Shown: positions 26,801 to 36,461, counted from the first letter of the stretch. The stretch is 64,000 nucleotides of DNA from an uncultured Muribaculaceae bacterium (GCA_910585275.1 CAJUCW010000019.1:5788-69787); one strand, 5' to 3'. Notes: generated from the letters alone by a model not told the origin. Numbers and translations are program-made.

Positions 26801-28122
26801 CTGTTTGCATCCAGTTTATAGAACAACGATAGGATTGCACCGTAATGACGGAATCCCAATTCTGTCAGCTGGAGTCTATCATCTATTATCAAAGCCAAGT
26901 TTTCATTGACAAGAAAATGTATGATATGCTGATAATCTGAAATAAAATCAGATCCATACAATTCTTTTGCAGCAGAAAGAGAAAATCCTCCGGAATATCC
27001 TGAAATGGCAATAAATTTACTTAACAGTTCTTCTCGTGGCAACTGATAATATGTTGGCGATTCATAAGAGTAATTATTATCAATTAACCATTCACAATCA
27101 ATCTTCTTGCCAATGTGTTGATTTTTCCCAAGATTATAAGAGACACCGAAAGGCGACATACTTTGTGCAGAAATGCCGAAACCTTTATATTGCCATCCAT
27201 CAAACATTCTATGTCGGAGATATGAAGACAATCCATGGTCATAAGGATCACGACTGAAGGTATTTCGTCCAAATTCTCCGTAATATCCAAGTTGTATCAT
27301 ACCATTATATAATTCGCAATATTGTGCATAGCAATATTCCGAATCTGTTTTATAATGTCTCGTAAGTTGATTAGTGCGGAACTCATAGACCGTAACCTGT
27401 TCTGGATTCAAGATTCGGATAGCTTCAACATCGTTACGTATAGTTTCTATGGTCTGTCCTGGCAATCCATACATTAGATCAAGATTGATTTTAGAGATTC
27501 CAGTGTAATGCCAATCTTCTATTGCCTCAGCCATTTCTTTGATTTGAATATTGTTGCGAAATAAGGGTTTAAGAATCTTTTCAGATGTTGATTGTATTCC
27601 CAATGACAATCTTTTTATGCCAGCTTTTGCAATCCACCCACTTCTATGCCTCCCCCAATAATCCGATACTAAAGTCTCGAAAGATCCTTCAATACTTGGC
27701 TCAAATCCTTTTACAATCTTTTTACCATCTAAAAAATCACGTACCCACATCATCAATCCTGCGAACACTCCTGGATGCAATGAAGTTGGGGTTCCTCCCC
27801 CAATGTCGAACCCATATAACTTCACATTAGGATTTTGCTCAAAATAACGTTCAACTTCATCTGTTACACTTGCGATATAATAACGTTGTTTTATGTGGTC
27901 TGGTACACACATCTTTGTGTACTCGCAGAAGGAACAGATTTGTTTACAGAACGGTATATGAATATAGAATGCAATAGGCTTGGAGACATCAAAAGGTAAG
28001 GTACCCGGTGCTGAGTATTTGGCCCAATCATTTGGAGATAAGGGATAGGAAGTATTGAATAGCGGATTATTCTTACGCTGTTCAAACAGACATTTTATGT
28101 CAGTATATGATGTTTTCATCAT
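26797..28122 (-). CDS. HemN/HemW-like radical SAM protein
   Basis: 441 residues. The iron-sulfur cluster motif CxxxCxxC is at C59, C63 and C66 (IPFCKQICSFCEY). Further HemN-family landmarks are FDIGGGTPTSL, KRLSLGIQS, NLDLMYGLPGQT and a C-terminal HemN-type domain (GISAQSMSPFGVSYNLGKN, LTELGFRHYG). Relatives are coproporphyrinogen dehydrogenase, heme chaperones and various methylases or cyclases. No haem genes are nearby. It overlaps its neighbours at both ends (23 bp and 4 bp), which ties its function to the FtsZ-like and MoaA-like proteins. Confidence 0.88.
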   Translation of the reverse strand: MMKTSYTDIKCLFEQRKNNPLFNTSYPLSPNDWAKYSAPGTLPFDVSKPIAFYIHIPFCKQICSFCEYTKMCVPDHIKQRYYIASVTDEVERYFEQNPNVKLYGFDIGGGTPTSLHPGVFAGLMMWVRDFLDGKKIVKGFEPSIEGSFETLVSDYWGRHRSGWIAKAGIKRLSLGIQSTSEKILKPLFRNNIQIKEMAEAIEDWHYTGISKINLDLMYGLPGQTIETIRNDVEAIRILNPEQVTVYEFRTNQLTRHYKTDSEYCYAQYCELYNGMIQLGYYGEFGRNTFSRDPYDHGLSSYLRHRMFDGWQYKGFGISAQSMSPFGVSYNLGKNQHIGKKIDCEWLIDNNYSYESPTYYQLPREELLSKFIAISGYSGGFSLSAAKELYGSDFISDYQHIIHFLVNENLALIIDDRLQLTELGFRHYGAILSLFYKLDANR

Positions 28123-28984
28123 GGAAGCCTTGTCTTAAATATTTACCGTCAAACATCAGTGAAGATTCACAATAGTTTGGATTGGAGTAGTTTCGCATAT
28201 ACACTTCAAGAATCTTGCCATTATGGTTATAAAGATAGTTACTGCATTTGCAGTTCGCACCACGATTGCGTGATTCTATAAAATAAAGATGCGGTATAGC
28301 TTCAAAATCAATTTCATCGAAATCTATATAATGCTCTCGGCAGTAATCATTGACTTTCATCAGAGCCACGAAGCCAAGCCGAGGCAATCCAAGCGAGATT
28401 GCGAACCGGAGCATTTTTTCGACTTCGCAATTACTGCCGATATATCCTCTTATCAGATTACAGCTGGCATTAACAATGTTCATATTTACGCCATTAAAGC
28501 AAAATGCATCTTCGGGAATTTTAGTTCCATAAATCGCAGACAGAATATCGTTGTCATAGTGATGAAGTGACATGGAGATTGAATTCCAGCGATGATGACG
28601 CATTGTTTTCTGTGATGCAGGAAGTAAGCCGTTGGTATTCAGATGAAAATGAATATCCTTGTATCGTTTGACCGATGCCTGTTCAAGAATGCGATTGACA
28701 ATATCAGGAGCTGTCGCCGGCTCACCTCCAGTAACATTGACACGGTTGACTAAAATCTTATTGGCTTGCAGTTCATCAACCACATGCCATAGTTTGTCGT
28801 AGTCGAACTCGTTGTTTATGCCGGTAAATCCGGCATTGGAACAGAAGGCACAGTGAGCATTACATCCATTTGTAACCTTAACAAACAGATTAACCGAAGG
28901 TGGGATAGGCGCCGATGGCTGAGAGCCATATCTGCACCCTCGGCTTTTAATGGAAATTGTTTTTTCAAATAGTCTTATCTCCAT
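28100..28984 (-). CDS. MoaA-like radical SAM protein
   Basis: 294 residues with CxxxCxxC at C41, C45 and C48 (NGCNAHCAFCSN), the SAM-binding VTGGEPA, and HLNTNGLL. The C-terminal part has more cysteines (GANCKCSNYLY and NPNYCESSL) that could bind a second cluster, as in MoaA or SPASM proteins. The substrate is unknown. No RiPP precursor or molybdopterin gene is adjacent. Its start overlaps the end of the macro/FtsZ-like gene by 10 bp and its end overlaps the HemN-like gene by 23 bp, which implies tightly coupled translation. Confidence 0.87.
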   Translation of the reverse strand: MEIRLFEKTISIKSRGCRYGSQPSAPIPPSVNLFVKVTNGCNAHCAFCSNAGFTGINNEFDYDKLWHVVDELQANKILVNRVNVTGGEPATAPDIVNRILEQASVKRYKDIHFHLNTNGLLPASQKTMRHHRWNSISMSLHHYDNDILSAIYGTKIPEDAFCFNGVNMNIVNASCNLIRGYIGSNCEVEKMLRFAISLGLPRLGFVALMKVNDYCREHYIDFDEIDFEAIPHLYFIESRNRGANCKCSNYLYNHNGKILEVYMRNYSNPNYCESSLMFDGKYLRQGFHDENIIY

Positions 28985-31152
28985 ACCTGTTTACCACTTT
29001 TTATATCCTCTATGAATTTGAGTTTTTCGTTTTGGGTTTCGAATACAAGTCTGCCGGAGTATCCTCCGTAAACAGGTAGGGTGTAATCGTTTCTGGGTAT
29101 ATAGTAATTCCCGATAAATTGATACGATTCATCTTTTTCCAGAATCTGTTTGGCAATTTGAAATTCGAGCCAATCAGGAATGGAATTGGGTCCTTTACCT
29201 TCTCCACAGGAACGCATATAACGCCCTGTCTTGACATCTTTGACATAAATCGGAGATGTCCCCATCACTTTCGGCACAAAAACTTCCGGATGGCAGGGAC
29301 TATCTGCTATGTAGTCTCTTTGAATCGTGGCTTCAAGTCCTAATTGCTCGACTGATTCATCATGGTTTCCAAACATCAATCGCCTCATCTTATCGGCATC
29401 TAAAACACCATCTGTCGTTATTTCAGGCCAAAGATTACGAATTGCCCGTACAAAAAACTGTACGGGATAATTCATAGCAGAAGCTCCACTCATTATGAAA
29501 TAGTAGAATCCCGGAATAGGAGCACAGGCTGAGAATTCAAATACATCAGTATTCTCAAACAAATCTCGTCTTAGCTCTTCGGGTTTAGAGTAACGTCTGA
29601 ACTCATTCAGATATGCAACAAGATTGATTAGTTTTTCTCTACAGTATGAATCGTATGCTTTATCGTATGCAGAGAGAAAATTCTTATCCTCAAAAACCAG
29701 CTCACGCAAACGTGATACGTTTAGATGACCGTCGGTAAATATGTCAGAGCCATCGTGAAGAATACATTGCAGAATTCGTACCGATAGGAAGGCAATATTA
29801 TCGCCTTGTTCGCTAAAGCGTTGCATATATGAGCCTAAATCAGATAATGCTTGACCAGGTGAAGTGTATTTTTTCTCTTCATTAAGACCGAGTATTATAT
29901 CTGCGAAGGTTCGTGTCATCCCATAGCAGTGGGTCGTAACTTCATAACTGTTTCTGTCGTTAACATAAGTTCTTGGTTGTTTCTCACTTTTATAGGTTAT
30001 TGGTAGTTCTTTACAGATTTCATGGACAGTATCAGCTACATACTCATCAAGAAGAGAAAAGCAGTCAAATAATGACATATCCGAGTATCTTCGCTTCAAT
30101 GTATCGGCTTTGAGTATTCTCACTGTGATTCTATCTTCAGACAGCTCATTAGCGGCATCAATAGCCCGTTGTTGCTTGCGTTGTCCTTCAAATTCAAAAG
30201 GAATAGTACAAACTACAGTTGTCGGAATATTAGCATGTTTGGCGATTGATGCAAGCCATTGACAACAATAAGTGCCGAATCCTCCTCCGAACCCGGATAC
30301 GATGATCAGTTGTTTGACCGTATCATCAATAATGGAGCGCAAAAGTTCAGCATTATCTCCTCGGTCTATAAAATAATGATTGAACTGTTCCTGAGTGTAG
30401 ATGTTTTTGGCAGTACAGGGATCCGAATCCTGTAGCAGATATTGATTAGAAACGTTAGATGTCCTAATCATAGTTGCATCATTCGAGATAATTGCATATT
30501 CCGCATCTCTATATGGATTCTCAAGCATTCTACTTACTGCATTGCAACCACCTCCGCCAATTCCTATTATTTTGATTGGCGTTTCATAATGCTTTACACG
30601 TGCTTCATGAGCCGCCTCCATAGTTTCAAGAATTCTTTGAGGATGTATCGAACGGTTCTCTTTTTCAATATAATCTACGAACTCTATTGGTAATATAACA
30701 TTGGACAAGTTATAAGCGTTACGGAAAAGAGGGGCAATATCTTTAATTGCAAATCCAGCTATGCCACAACCGATCTTAGTAACATAGAAAGTAAGGGCCT
30801 TTTCATACTCAGCAAACTCTATGAATCTGTCAACATAAGGCTTGATTGTGTCAATACCACCTTGCATTGTAGGTATGGCATACGAATTACCTTGCAGACC
30901 TTCGCCTTGTCCCCATACTGCACCGAAGCGATTCAAAGCAACTCTTGCGGCTCCTCCGGCATGTTTTCCGGCAAGATTACTACCGAACACGAAAATCTCT
31001 CGACGTCCCAAAGTTTTAATGCTCTCGGGAGTATATTCCGCATCCAGAGGTATCTCACAAACTCCGCAAGGATACTTCTCTTCAAAATCTGAAGATTTGG
31101 AGCTTGTTGTTTTTTTAATTTTTTTCGACTTAAAAAAATCCAATAGTCCCAT
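28975..31152 (-). CDS. Macro-like / FtsZ-tubulin-like fusion protein
   Basis: 725 residues in three parts. Residues about 50-160 carry FVFGSNLAGKHAGGAA, GEGLQGNSYAIPTM and VTKIGCGIAGF, the pattern of small A1S_2505-type phage and bacterial proteins; I read it as macro-domain-like. Residues about 190-390 are FtsZ-like: IIGIGGGGCNAVSRML at 195-210, then SGFGGGFGTYCCQWLA at 286-301 in the place of the tubulin signature, then IPFEFEGQRKQQRAIDAANEL. In the signature the usual Thr and final Gly are Phe and Tyr, so nucleotide handling may be altered. Residues 400-725 are unknown. It leads an operon with two radical SAM proteins and a HAD phosphatase. It is not the housekeeping FtsZ. Confidence 0.85.
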   Translation of the reverse strand: MGLLDFFKSKKIKKTTSSKSSDFEEKYPCGVCEIPLDAEYTPESIKTLGRREIFVFGSNLAGKHAGGAARVALNRFGAVWGQGEGLQGNSYAIPTMQGGIDTIKPYVDRFIEFAEYEKALTFYVTKIGCGIAGFAIKDIAPLFRNAYNLSNVILPIEFVDYIEKENRSIHPQRILETMEAAHEARVKHYETPIKIIGIGGGGCNAVSRMLENPYRDAEYAIISNDATMIRTSNVSNQYLLQDSDPCTAKNIYTQEQFNHYFIDRGDNAELLRSIIDDTVKQLIIVSGFGGGFGTYCCQWLASIAKHANIPTTVVCTIPFEFEGQRKQQRAIDAANELSEDRITVRILKADTLKRRYSDMSLFDCFSLLDEYVADTVHEICKELPITYKSEKQPRTYVNDRNSYEVTTHCYGMTRTFADIILGLNEEKKYTSPGQALSDLGSYMQRFSEQGDNIAFLSVRILQCILHDGSDIFTDGHLNVSRLRELVFEDKNFLSAYDKAYDSYCREKLINLVAYLNEFRRYSKPEELRRDLFENTDVFEFSACAPIPGFYYFIMSGASAMNYPVQFFVRAIRNLWPEITTDGVLDADKMRRLMFGNHDESVEQLGLEATIQRDYIADSPCHPEVFVPKVMGTSPIYVKDVKTGRYMRSCGEGKGPNSIPDWLEFQIAKQILEKDESYQFIGNYYIPRNDYTLPVYGGYSGRLVFETQNEKLKFIEDIKSGKQVWR

Positions 31153-31395
31153 TGTTTTTTTGTTATTAGGTATGTTTACTTTTTATGATTATGAAGTTTT
31201 GAGGCGAATGGTAATTAAAAGGAATGGAGGGAGTTGAGTGATTTGTCGTATTGATTCACACGATAGAAAACCGTAGCTTAAGTCTTATCCTATATCGTAG
31301 AGTCGGGCTTTGGGTGAGTATGCAATGGTTTGATTGCATATAACAATGGCACAAATGCCGATTGTGGCAATGGATAAAAGCCCAATAAGAAACTA

Positions 31396-31734
31396 TTACC
31401 GCTTCAGATAATAACTCAATCCTTTATGAGGCTCAATAATCGGTAATTGCTCATCAAGCATTTTAACAAGTTGTTCTTTCGTTACTACTTCTCCCACATC
31501 ATCAGCAATAATAAGGTTTGCGATAATCATTTTTTCTTTCTCCTCGTCTGAAAGATCAGACCATCGTTTACTCTTCATTCTTTCCCAATATTCCCATGCG
31601 GATGCCTCAGTTTTATTCTTATAGCCTATGCCCCGAGCAACTGCGAAACCCACGAAAATAATATACCCGATGAAAATAGCTACGGCAACAACAATACCGA
31701 GAATTATCAACATTATGATTGTTAACCAGTTCAT
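31396..31734 (-). CDS. Small single-helix membrane protein
   Basis: 112 residues: an N-terminal helix (LTIIMLIILGIVVAVAIFIGYIIFVGFAVA) and a charged cytoplasmic tail (WSDLSDEEKEKM, KEQLVKMLDEQLP). I do not recognise a family. It stands alone, 131 bp after the preceding small-protein gene and 243 bp before the macro/FtsZ-like gene. Confidence 0.6.
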   Translation of the reverse strand: MNWLTIIMLIILGIVVAVAIFIGYIIFVGFAVARGIGYKNKTEASAWEYWERMKSKRWSDLSDEEKEKMIIANLIIADDVGEVVTKEQLVKMLDEQLPIIEPHKGLSYYLKR

Positions 31735-31866
31735 TATCTATTAGATTAGATATTATTTATACTATAATTGGTAAGCATTGCTAAAGTGATTGCTTTTCCA
31801 ACCAAGGGAATGTCTCTGAGTAGGTGTTTGATAATATCGTGGATGTCCTTTTAGGGGCATGTCCTT

Positions 31867-32358
31867 TTAAGAGAGGGGTGGGGTGGAAGAGGTGATGCTC
31901 TTTGAACTCAGACTCTGGTCGATATTGTCGGGATATAAATCTACGATGGTTTTCACCACACGCGGATAGATCGTGCGGATTTCGTCGGTCCCGACTCCGG
32001 CAGCTTTGAGAAGAAGACTGAAACAGTCAACATATATCAGGAGATCGCCGAAAGGAATCGTATCCTTACGGCTGAAATGATCCATCACCACAGCCATCAG
32101 TCCCCCGATGTGACGGTCGAGCTCACTGTCCGCTTCCGTGATTTTCGACATGGCATGCAACTGCCTCTTGCAATCTGCCATGAATTTGTCAAGCGACTCT
32201 CCACGCACGGCAGCCATAAGGTCAACGCTCCCCTCAAGCAGTTCGGTAGGGCAGAACTCACTCGTAGCCACCACTCCCTCCCGGTAAGGCACTTCCACTA
32301 TATACGTCCTCGGTTCACCGAGTATCTCGGTATCAAAATTCAATTTTAATGATTCCAT
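31867..32358 (-). CDS. Hypothetical protein at the end of the caspase-sigma operon
   Basis: 163 residues from ATG 32358, chosen because an upstream start at 32385 adds only a polar lead. The protein is soluble and mixed alpha/beta (LKLNFDTEILGEPRTYIVEVPYREG, then helices such as GGLMAVVMDHFSRKD). No family is recognised. It lies 51 bp after the anti-sigma-like gene and closes the five-gene caspase/CHAT/sigma unit, so it is probably co-expressed with it. Confidence 0.65.
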   Translation of the reverse strand: MESLKLNFDTEILGEPRTYIVEVPYREGVVATSEFCPTELLEGSVDLMAAVRGESLDKFMADCKRQLHAMSKITEADSELDRHIGGLMAVVMDHFSRKDTIPFGDLLIYVDCFSLLLKAAGVGTDEIRTIYPRVVKTIVDLYPDNIDQSLSSKSITSSTPPLS

Positions 32359-32409
32359 ATTATTTTGTTTATTATCATATACCAAATCCCCGACATAAGT
32401 AAACAGGAA

Positions 32410-33081
32410 TTATTCGATTTGCTTTATTATCCTTTGGCATTGTGCCGCGAAATACTCGTCGTCGGCAAAACGCTCCGACAACTCTCGGAGTACGGATAAT
32501 GCCTCTTTACGGTTATGCAATCTCAGATAAGCCAGGGCAAGGGTCATACCGGCTTCCTCGCATTCCTGGACGTCATCGGCAGGCGTGATGCGATACGCTT
32601 CCGCCAACCGGGGAATGTAATCTTGAAGTTCCTTTTCCGAGAGGGATGTGATGTCAACGGATTCGCTTCCGCCACGGCTCGGCACATGGACGTAGTTGTA
32701 TGCCACAATCGTATTGTCTAACTCATATCTGCCATTACGCTCTACGTTATATATCGTGATGGCACCCCCAATCACTATGACGGCAATCGATGCGGCCCAT
32801 GCAATCCGTTCCACAAGAATCTTTCTGAATACGGACGTGGAAGGTTTCTTTCCCCCGATAGCATTCTCAAATCCGGCATCTGAAATATTTTTAAGAGCGT
32901 GTGCAAATTCGATGCCGTCTTCCATCTCCTCCTTTATTATGCCATCTGCCGTGAACAGATATATCCGGAAGTCGTTGAGAAACTCCTTGTCGTTACGAAG
33001 CCGGCGTTCGAAAGCCGTTTCCTCTTCTTGCGTCATTTCCCGGTCGATATACCGTTCGAAAAGTTCTATGTTATTATCCAT
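32410..33081 (-). CDS. Anti-sigma-like membrane protein with C-terminal helical repeats
   Basis: 223 residues. The N-terminus (ELFERYIDREMTQEEETAFERRLRND) is the short helical segment typical of Bacteroidetes proteins partnered with ECF factors. A transmembrane helix (IAWAASIAVIVIGGAITIYNV) is near residues 92-112, and the C-terminal part has TPR-like helices (AGMTLALAYLRLHNRKEALSVLREL). It follows the ECF sigma gene by 52 bp, so it likely holds the sigma factor at the membrane. The CHAT and caspase proteases in the same operon are candidates to release it, which is inference. Confidence 0.75.
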   Translation of the reverse strand: MDNNIELFERYIDREMTQEEETAFERRLRNDKEFLNDFRIYLFTADGIIKEEMEDGIEFAHALKNISDAGFENAIGGKKPSTSVFRKILVERIAWAASIAVIVIGGAITIYNVERNGRYELDNTIVAYNYVHVPSRGGSESVDITSLSEKELQDYIPRLAEAYRITPADDVQECEEAGMTLALAYLRLHNRKEALSVLRELSERFADDEYFAAQCQRIIKQIE

Positions 33082-33133
33082 TGCTATTCATCTTTAATTG
33101 TAAAAAATCCGGAAATCAGTGGCGTTGTAATTG

Positions 33134-33787
33134 CTATCTTCGCTTTTCCCTTACAGGTTTTTCATCGATTATCCCTGCCATATATAGCGACAGTTTTACT
33201 CGATACACGAGGTCGCGCATGCATAGCCACCGTCTTGCCTTCACGGCTTTTGCATTGGTGGAAGCCGGTTTCCCGTTGTCGCGGTAAGGAGAGAGCGTTT
33301 CAGCAATCTCCACGTCAGACATATCGCTGTAATACGACATCCGTATTATCGAGGCGCAAGGTTCAGGAGTATGCGTGAGTTCGTCGCCAAGCAGCGACTG
33401 TGCCTCCGGGTCGGAATAAAGGTCGGTTTCACCGTCGCGCTCGGGGAGTTGGCTTATAAGGTCGGAAATTCGTTTTGCACGGGTTGAAGGTTTCTCTTCA
33501 TTATCGGGCATCCTGTCATCGATGGAGTCGATTATTCCGGCCTTCCTGTAGTGCTTGCTTGCCATGTTGAGGCCAATCTTTATTATGTAGCTGCGCCAGG
33601 AAACATCGCCGGTGACCCTGCCTGACGCCACATTCTTACGGATGGCATAGAAAGTGTCTTGATAAATGTTTTCAGCGTCTTCCCTCCTCATGTTTGAGTT
33701 TTTATATTTCTCCATAAGGAGGTTTGTGAAATCGCCTTGCAATCTCACATACCATTTCTTCACGATTTCTTCGTAGGTTTCCTCCAT
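33134..33787 (-). CDS. ECF-type sigma factor in the caspase operon
   Basis: 217 residues from ATG 33787; an in-frame GTG at 33823 is possible. Region 2 is seen in REDAENIYQDTFYAIRKNV and WRSYIIKIGLNMASKHYRK, and region 4 in EPCASIIRMSYYSDMSDVEIAETL and STNAKAVKARRWLCMRDL. The spacer between them is longer than in standard ECF factors. It should redirect RNA polymerase in response to a signal gated by the next-encoded membrane protein. It sits between the CHAT protease and the anti-sigma-like gene in one unit. Confidence 0.85.
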   Translation of the reverse strand: MEETYEEIVKKWYVRLQGDFTNLLMEKYKNSNMRREDAENIYQDTFYAIRKNVASGRVTGDVSWRSYIIKIGLNMASKHYRKAGIIDSIDDRMPDNEEKPSTRAKRISDLISQLPERDGETDLYSDPEAQSLLGDELTHTPEPCASIIRMSYYSDMSDVEIAETLSPYRDNGKPASTNAKAVKARRWLCMRDLVYRVKLSLYMAGIIDEKPVREKRR

Positions 33788-33849
33788 TGTTTTTTTGTTT
33801 TGAGGATTAAAGTCTTCAAACACTCAATCTTCAGCCGATAATAAACGAC

Positions 33850-36405
33850 TCAATTTATAAGAATAAACGGCACCCATTGATATGGGTCGGGATGCCGTTT
33901 CCGGAAAGCCCGTTGGGTGTCGATAAATGCTTTGTTGAGGCTTTCCGAATTCGGTAGCCTTTCATAGAAGCCGTTGATAAACTCTTCGGTCAGCTCGTTG
34001 TCAACAGACCACAGGGTGAGCAACATGGCTTTCACTCCGGCAAGCTTAAGTGCGCGTTGCAAGCCTCTGATGCCGTTGATTCTGTCGATGTCGCCCTGAG
34101 CGGTCTCGCAAGCAGAGAGCACCGCTAATTTGCAACCCGAAAGATCCATGCACGCTATTTCCCAACCTGTGAGAATACCGTCTTCCTTACCGGCGGCAAT
34201 CTCTTCGCCTCCCCAAGCCTTGTTGGCTCCCGACATGGCGAGTCCGCAGGTAAGCAACGCCCTTTCGCGGGTGCCGTTGATTACGTGTTTACCGATAAAG
34301 GCTTGGTTGCTTTCGGGTATGTAGAAGCCATGTGTGTCGATATGCAGGAGTTCCGGCGCATTGCCGTTATATTTCTTGAATGCCTCTTCCGAAGCTGCCG
34401 CGCCGGAATAATTATCAACTTTACCGACATGCCTTCCTATTAAGGCCTTTAGCTTTTTTCCATCGATTGGAAGGCGGGGAAATTTCGTCATAGGCGCACC
34501 TTTCTCGATTCTCACGCGGTAGCCGGCCGTTTCATTGTCGAAGTAGTCGGAAGAAGGCTTGTCGTTGCCGACATTATTGAAATCCATGTTAGAGAAGACG
34601 GCGGCGGATGCCAGACTCGCGCCACGTTTTTTGATTTCGGCTACGTCGAAAGCCGCGTTTATCCTTACTATTTCCACCTTGTCGTTAACGGTGCTGTCGC
34701 CTGTGCCCCAAGGGAGCGCACCGATGTTCACAAGATTCAGTATGCCGGTAGGGGATATGTAGGCGCGTCTATACTTCTTGATGTGGTTTAGGAGCGGACT
34801 CATAAATTGCCCTACGTTGATAAGTGCGTCGCGCCGGTATTGGTTTGCACGGCCGCGGTCTTCGACGTCTTTGTCGTATCCTAAATAGAACATCTGATAT
34901 GCCATCTCCGGTCCAAGATTGACGAATTCGTAATGGTCGGCTTTATAGTCGATTCCCAGATTGGAATCTTTCTTGGGAATAGAAGTGCATATTATGGCTC
35001 CGTAGCTCAGCATTTCCGTGCCATCTTCTTCTATGCGAGGATATTGCAATATTTCCACCGCACATTCGTCGGTGTCAAGGGATGTGGGCATCATCACGCT
35101 TTTGTTGTGGTTTTTTCCGATTAGCGGGGAGAGGTTGATTCCTGTACGCAAACCCAATTCCTGTTTTTCGATTTCGTTTGCGAGCTTTTCACGTTCGGCT
35201 TTATCGGTAATATTTGCCATCTTGTGGCGCAACTCCAGTATTTCACGCTGCACTGCCTTGAATTTGTCAGTCCCCGATTCTTTGATTATTTTCGCCACTT
35301 CACGAAAATTCTGAGTTGACAACGACTTTGTAAACACACTGTTGAGATAGGCCCCGGTCAGTATAAACTGATTGGTTGCGTCGCCGTTAAGTCCGATTCC
35401 GAATGCACGGTTAAGCTTATTGGCGGAACGTCCCCACATTACTTCCCCATCGTTGAGCGAGAAAGAGTTGAGGTCGAGATAGGTAAGGTCGCGGCCGATG
35501 TGGGAGGCGGTAAATTGCATTTGCATGTACTCCTCCTCTCCGACATGCCACGCTGTTTCCAAAGCATCGTTTATGGCCAGTTTGTACGCCAGGATTGCAG
35601 ATTCTCCGTTAAAAAGTTGATCATATAATCCGAAGGCTCTCTTATATCTTTTCTTGAAATGACAGAGGAATTTCGCAAAGAACACTTTCGACATTACTAT
35701 TGTAGCAGGAGAGAGTGCGTCGTATTTTTTAAGTTCTTTTGTGGTAGGGATGAAGAATTTACTCGGCACATGCGGAATCATTTCGATGGCGCAGCGTAGC
35801 ATGGCCTCGATGGTGAAAGGGGACAGTTCATTCTCTTTTATTTCCTGAAGGTTGCTTACTGCTTCTTCATAGAGTCCTTTGGCATTTTCATCTTTACCCA
35901 ATCTGAGAAGGAGCGTGGCCAGGTTGAATTTGTTTCTAACCCAATGGTTGCCCGACGTGCGGCCGGTGGACATGCAGAATTCCGACGCATTTGAGATCCA
36001 GTCGGCGGCTCTGCCGTCGATTTCCGCCGTAAGATAATACTCCGAAGCCGACACAGCGAGATAATGCATGTTGAGGTCTTTCAGATTCGGACCCGAATAA
36101 TCTTTCAAAAGGATATTGAAAGCTTTAAGGAGCAGAATGCCGGATGCTATGAAATCTCGTTGTTCGATACAGGCATCGATAATCTGGCTTGATGTGCGCT
36201 CAAATTCCGAGGCGGAGTACTCTTTGGAAGCGGCATACTCGTCGAATACTTGACACATCATCGTGGCGAAATCCCTTTGATGGGTGACGAAATCGTTGTC
36301 TTTCATTAGCTCCAGAAGCTCTTGCGGAGCAATCTCCTCCGCTCCAAGACTTAAGGGAGAGGCTGTAAAGAAGAGCAATGCAATTAAAATAGAGATTTTT
36401 TTCAT
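33850..36405 (-). CDS. Secreted TPR-CHAT protease
   Basis: 851 residues with a signal peptide (ISILIALLFFTASPLSLGAEE). Residues about 50-400 are helical TPR-like repeats, followed by a C-terminal CHAT domain of the caspase clan. The catalytic His is in HIDTHGFY (H692) and the Cys in LAVLSACETAQGD (C766), followed by GIRGLQRALKLAGVKAMLLTLW. CHAT enzymes cleave target proteins when activated by a partner or ligand, as with the type III-E effector TPR-CHAT. Export to the periplasm is unusual for known conflict versions. It is 56 bp downstream of the caspase gene. Confidence 0.9.
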   Translation of the reverse strand: MKKISILIALLFFTASPLSLGAEEIAPQELLELMKDNDFVTHQRDFATMMCQVFDEYAASKEYSASEFERTSSQIIDACIEQRDFIASGILLLKAFNILLKDYSGPNLKDLNMHYLAVSASEYYLTAEIDGRAADWISNASEFCMSTGRTSGNHWVRNKFNLATLLLRLGKDENAKGLYEEAVSNLQEIKENELSPFTIEAMLRCAIEMIPHVPSKFFIPTTKELKKYDALSPATIVMSKVFFAKFLCHFKKRYKRAFGLYDQLFNGESAILAYKLAINDALETAWHVGEEEYMQMQFTASHIGRDLTYLDLNSFSLNDGEVMWGRSANKLNRAFGIGLNGDATNQFILTGAYLNSVFTKSLSTQNFREVAKIIKESGTDKFKAVQREILELRHKMANITDKAEREKLANEIEKQELGLRTGINLSPLIGKNHNKSVMMPTSLDTDECAVEILQYPRIEEDGTEMLSYGAIICTSIPKKDSNLGIDYKADHYEFVNLGPEMAYQMFYLGYDKDVEDRGRANQYRRDALINVGQFMSPLLNHIKKYRRAYISPTGILNLVNIGALPWGTGDSTVNDKVEIVRINAAFDVAEIKKRGASLASAAVFSNMDFNNVGNDKPSSDYFDNETAGYRVRIEKGAPMTKFPRLPIDGKKLKALIGRHVGKVDNYSGAAASEEAFKKYNGNAPELLHIDTHGFYIPESNQAFIGKHVINGTRERALLTCGLAMSGANKAWGGEEIAAGKEDGILTGWEIACMDLSGCKLAVLSACETAQGDIDRINGIRGLQRALKLAGVKAMLLTLWSVDNELTEEFINGFYERLPNSESLNKAFIDTQRAFRKRHPDPYQWVPFILIN

Positions 36406-36461
36406 TATATATGGAATTTCGATTGTGGAATCTAAACTCTAAACTTTAAACTTTAAACTAC

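Noticed and set aside
26797..28122. Haem biosynthesis gene hemN
   Set aside because: The family fits, but the gene is embedded in an overlapping operon with no haem genes, so a specialised role is more likely.
28975..31152. Housekeeping ftsZ
   Set aside because: Extra N-terminal and C-terminal domains, a degenerate tubulin signature and no division or cell-wall genes nearby.
31153..31395. Possible NUDIX-type operator ahead of the macro/FtsZ-like operon
   Set aside because: No TGCGTAA...TGACGCA match and no clear TTTG-N20-TAnnTTTG promoter found by eye, so membership of the NUDIX regulon is not supported.
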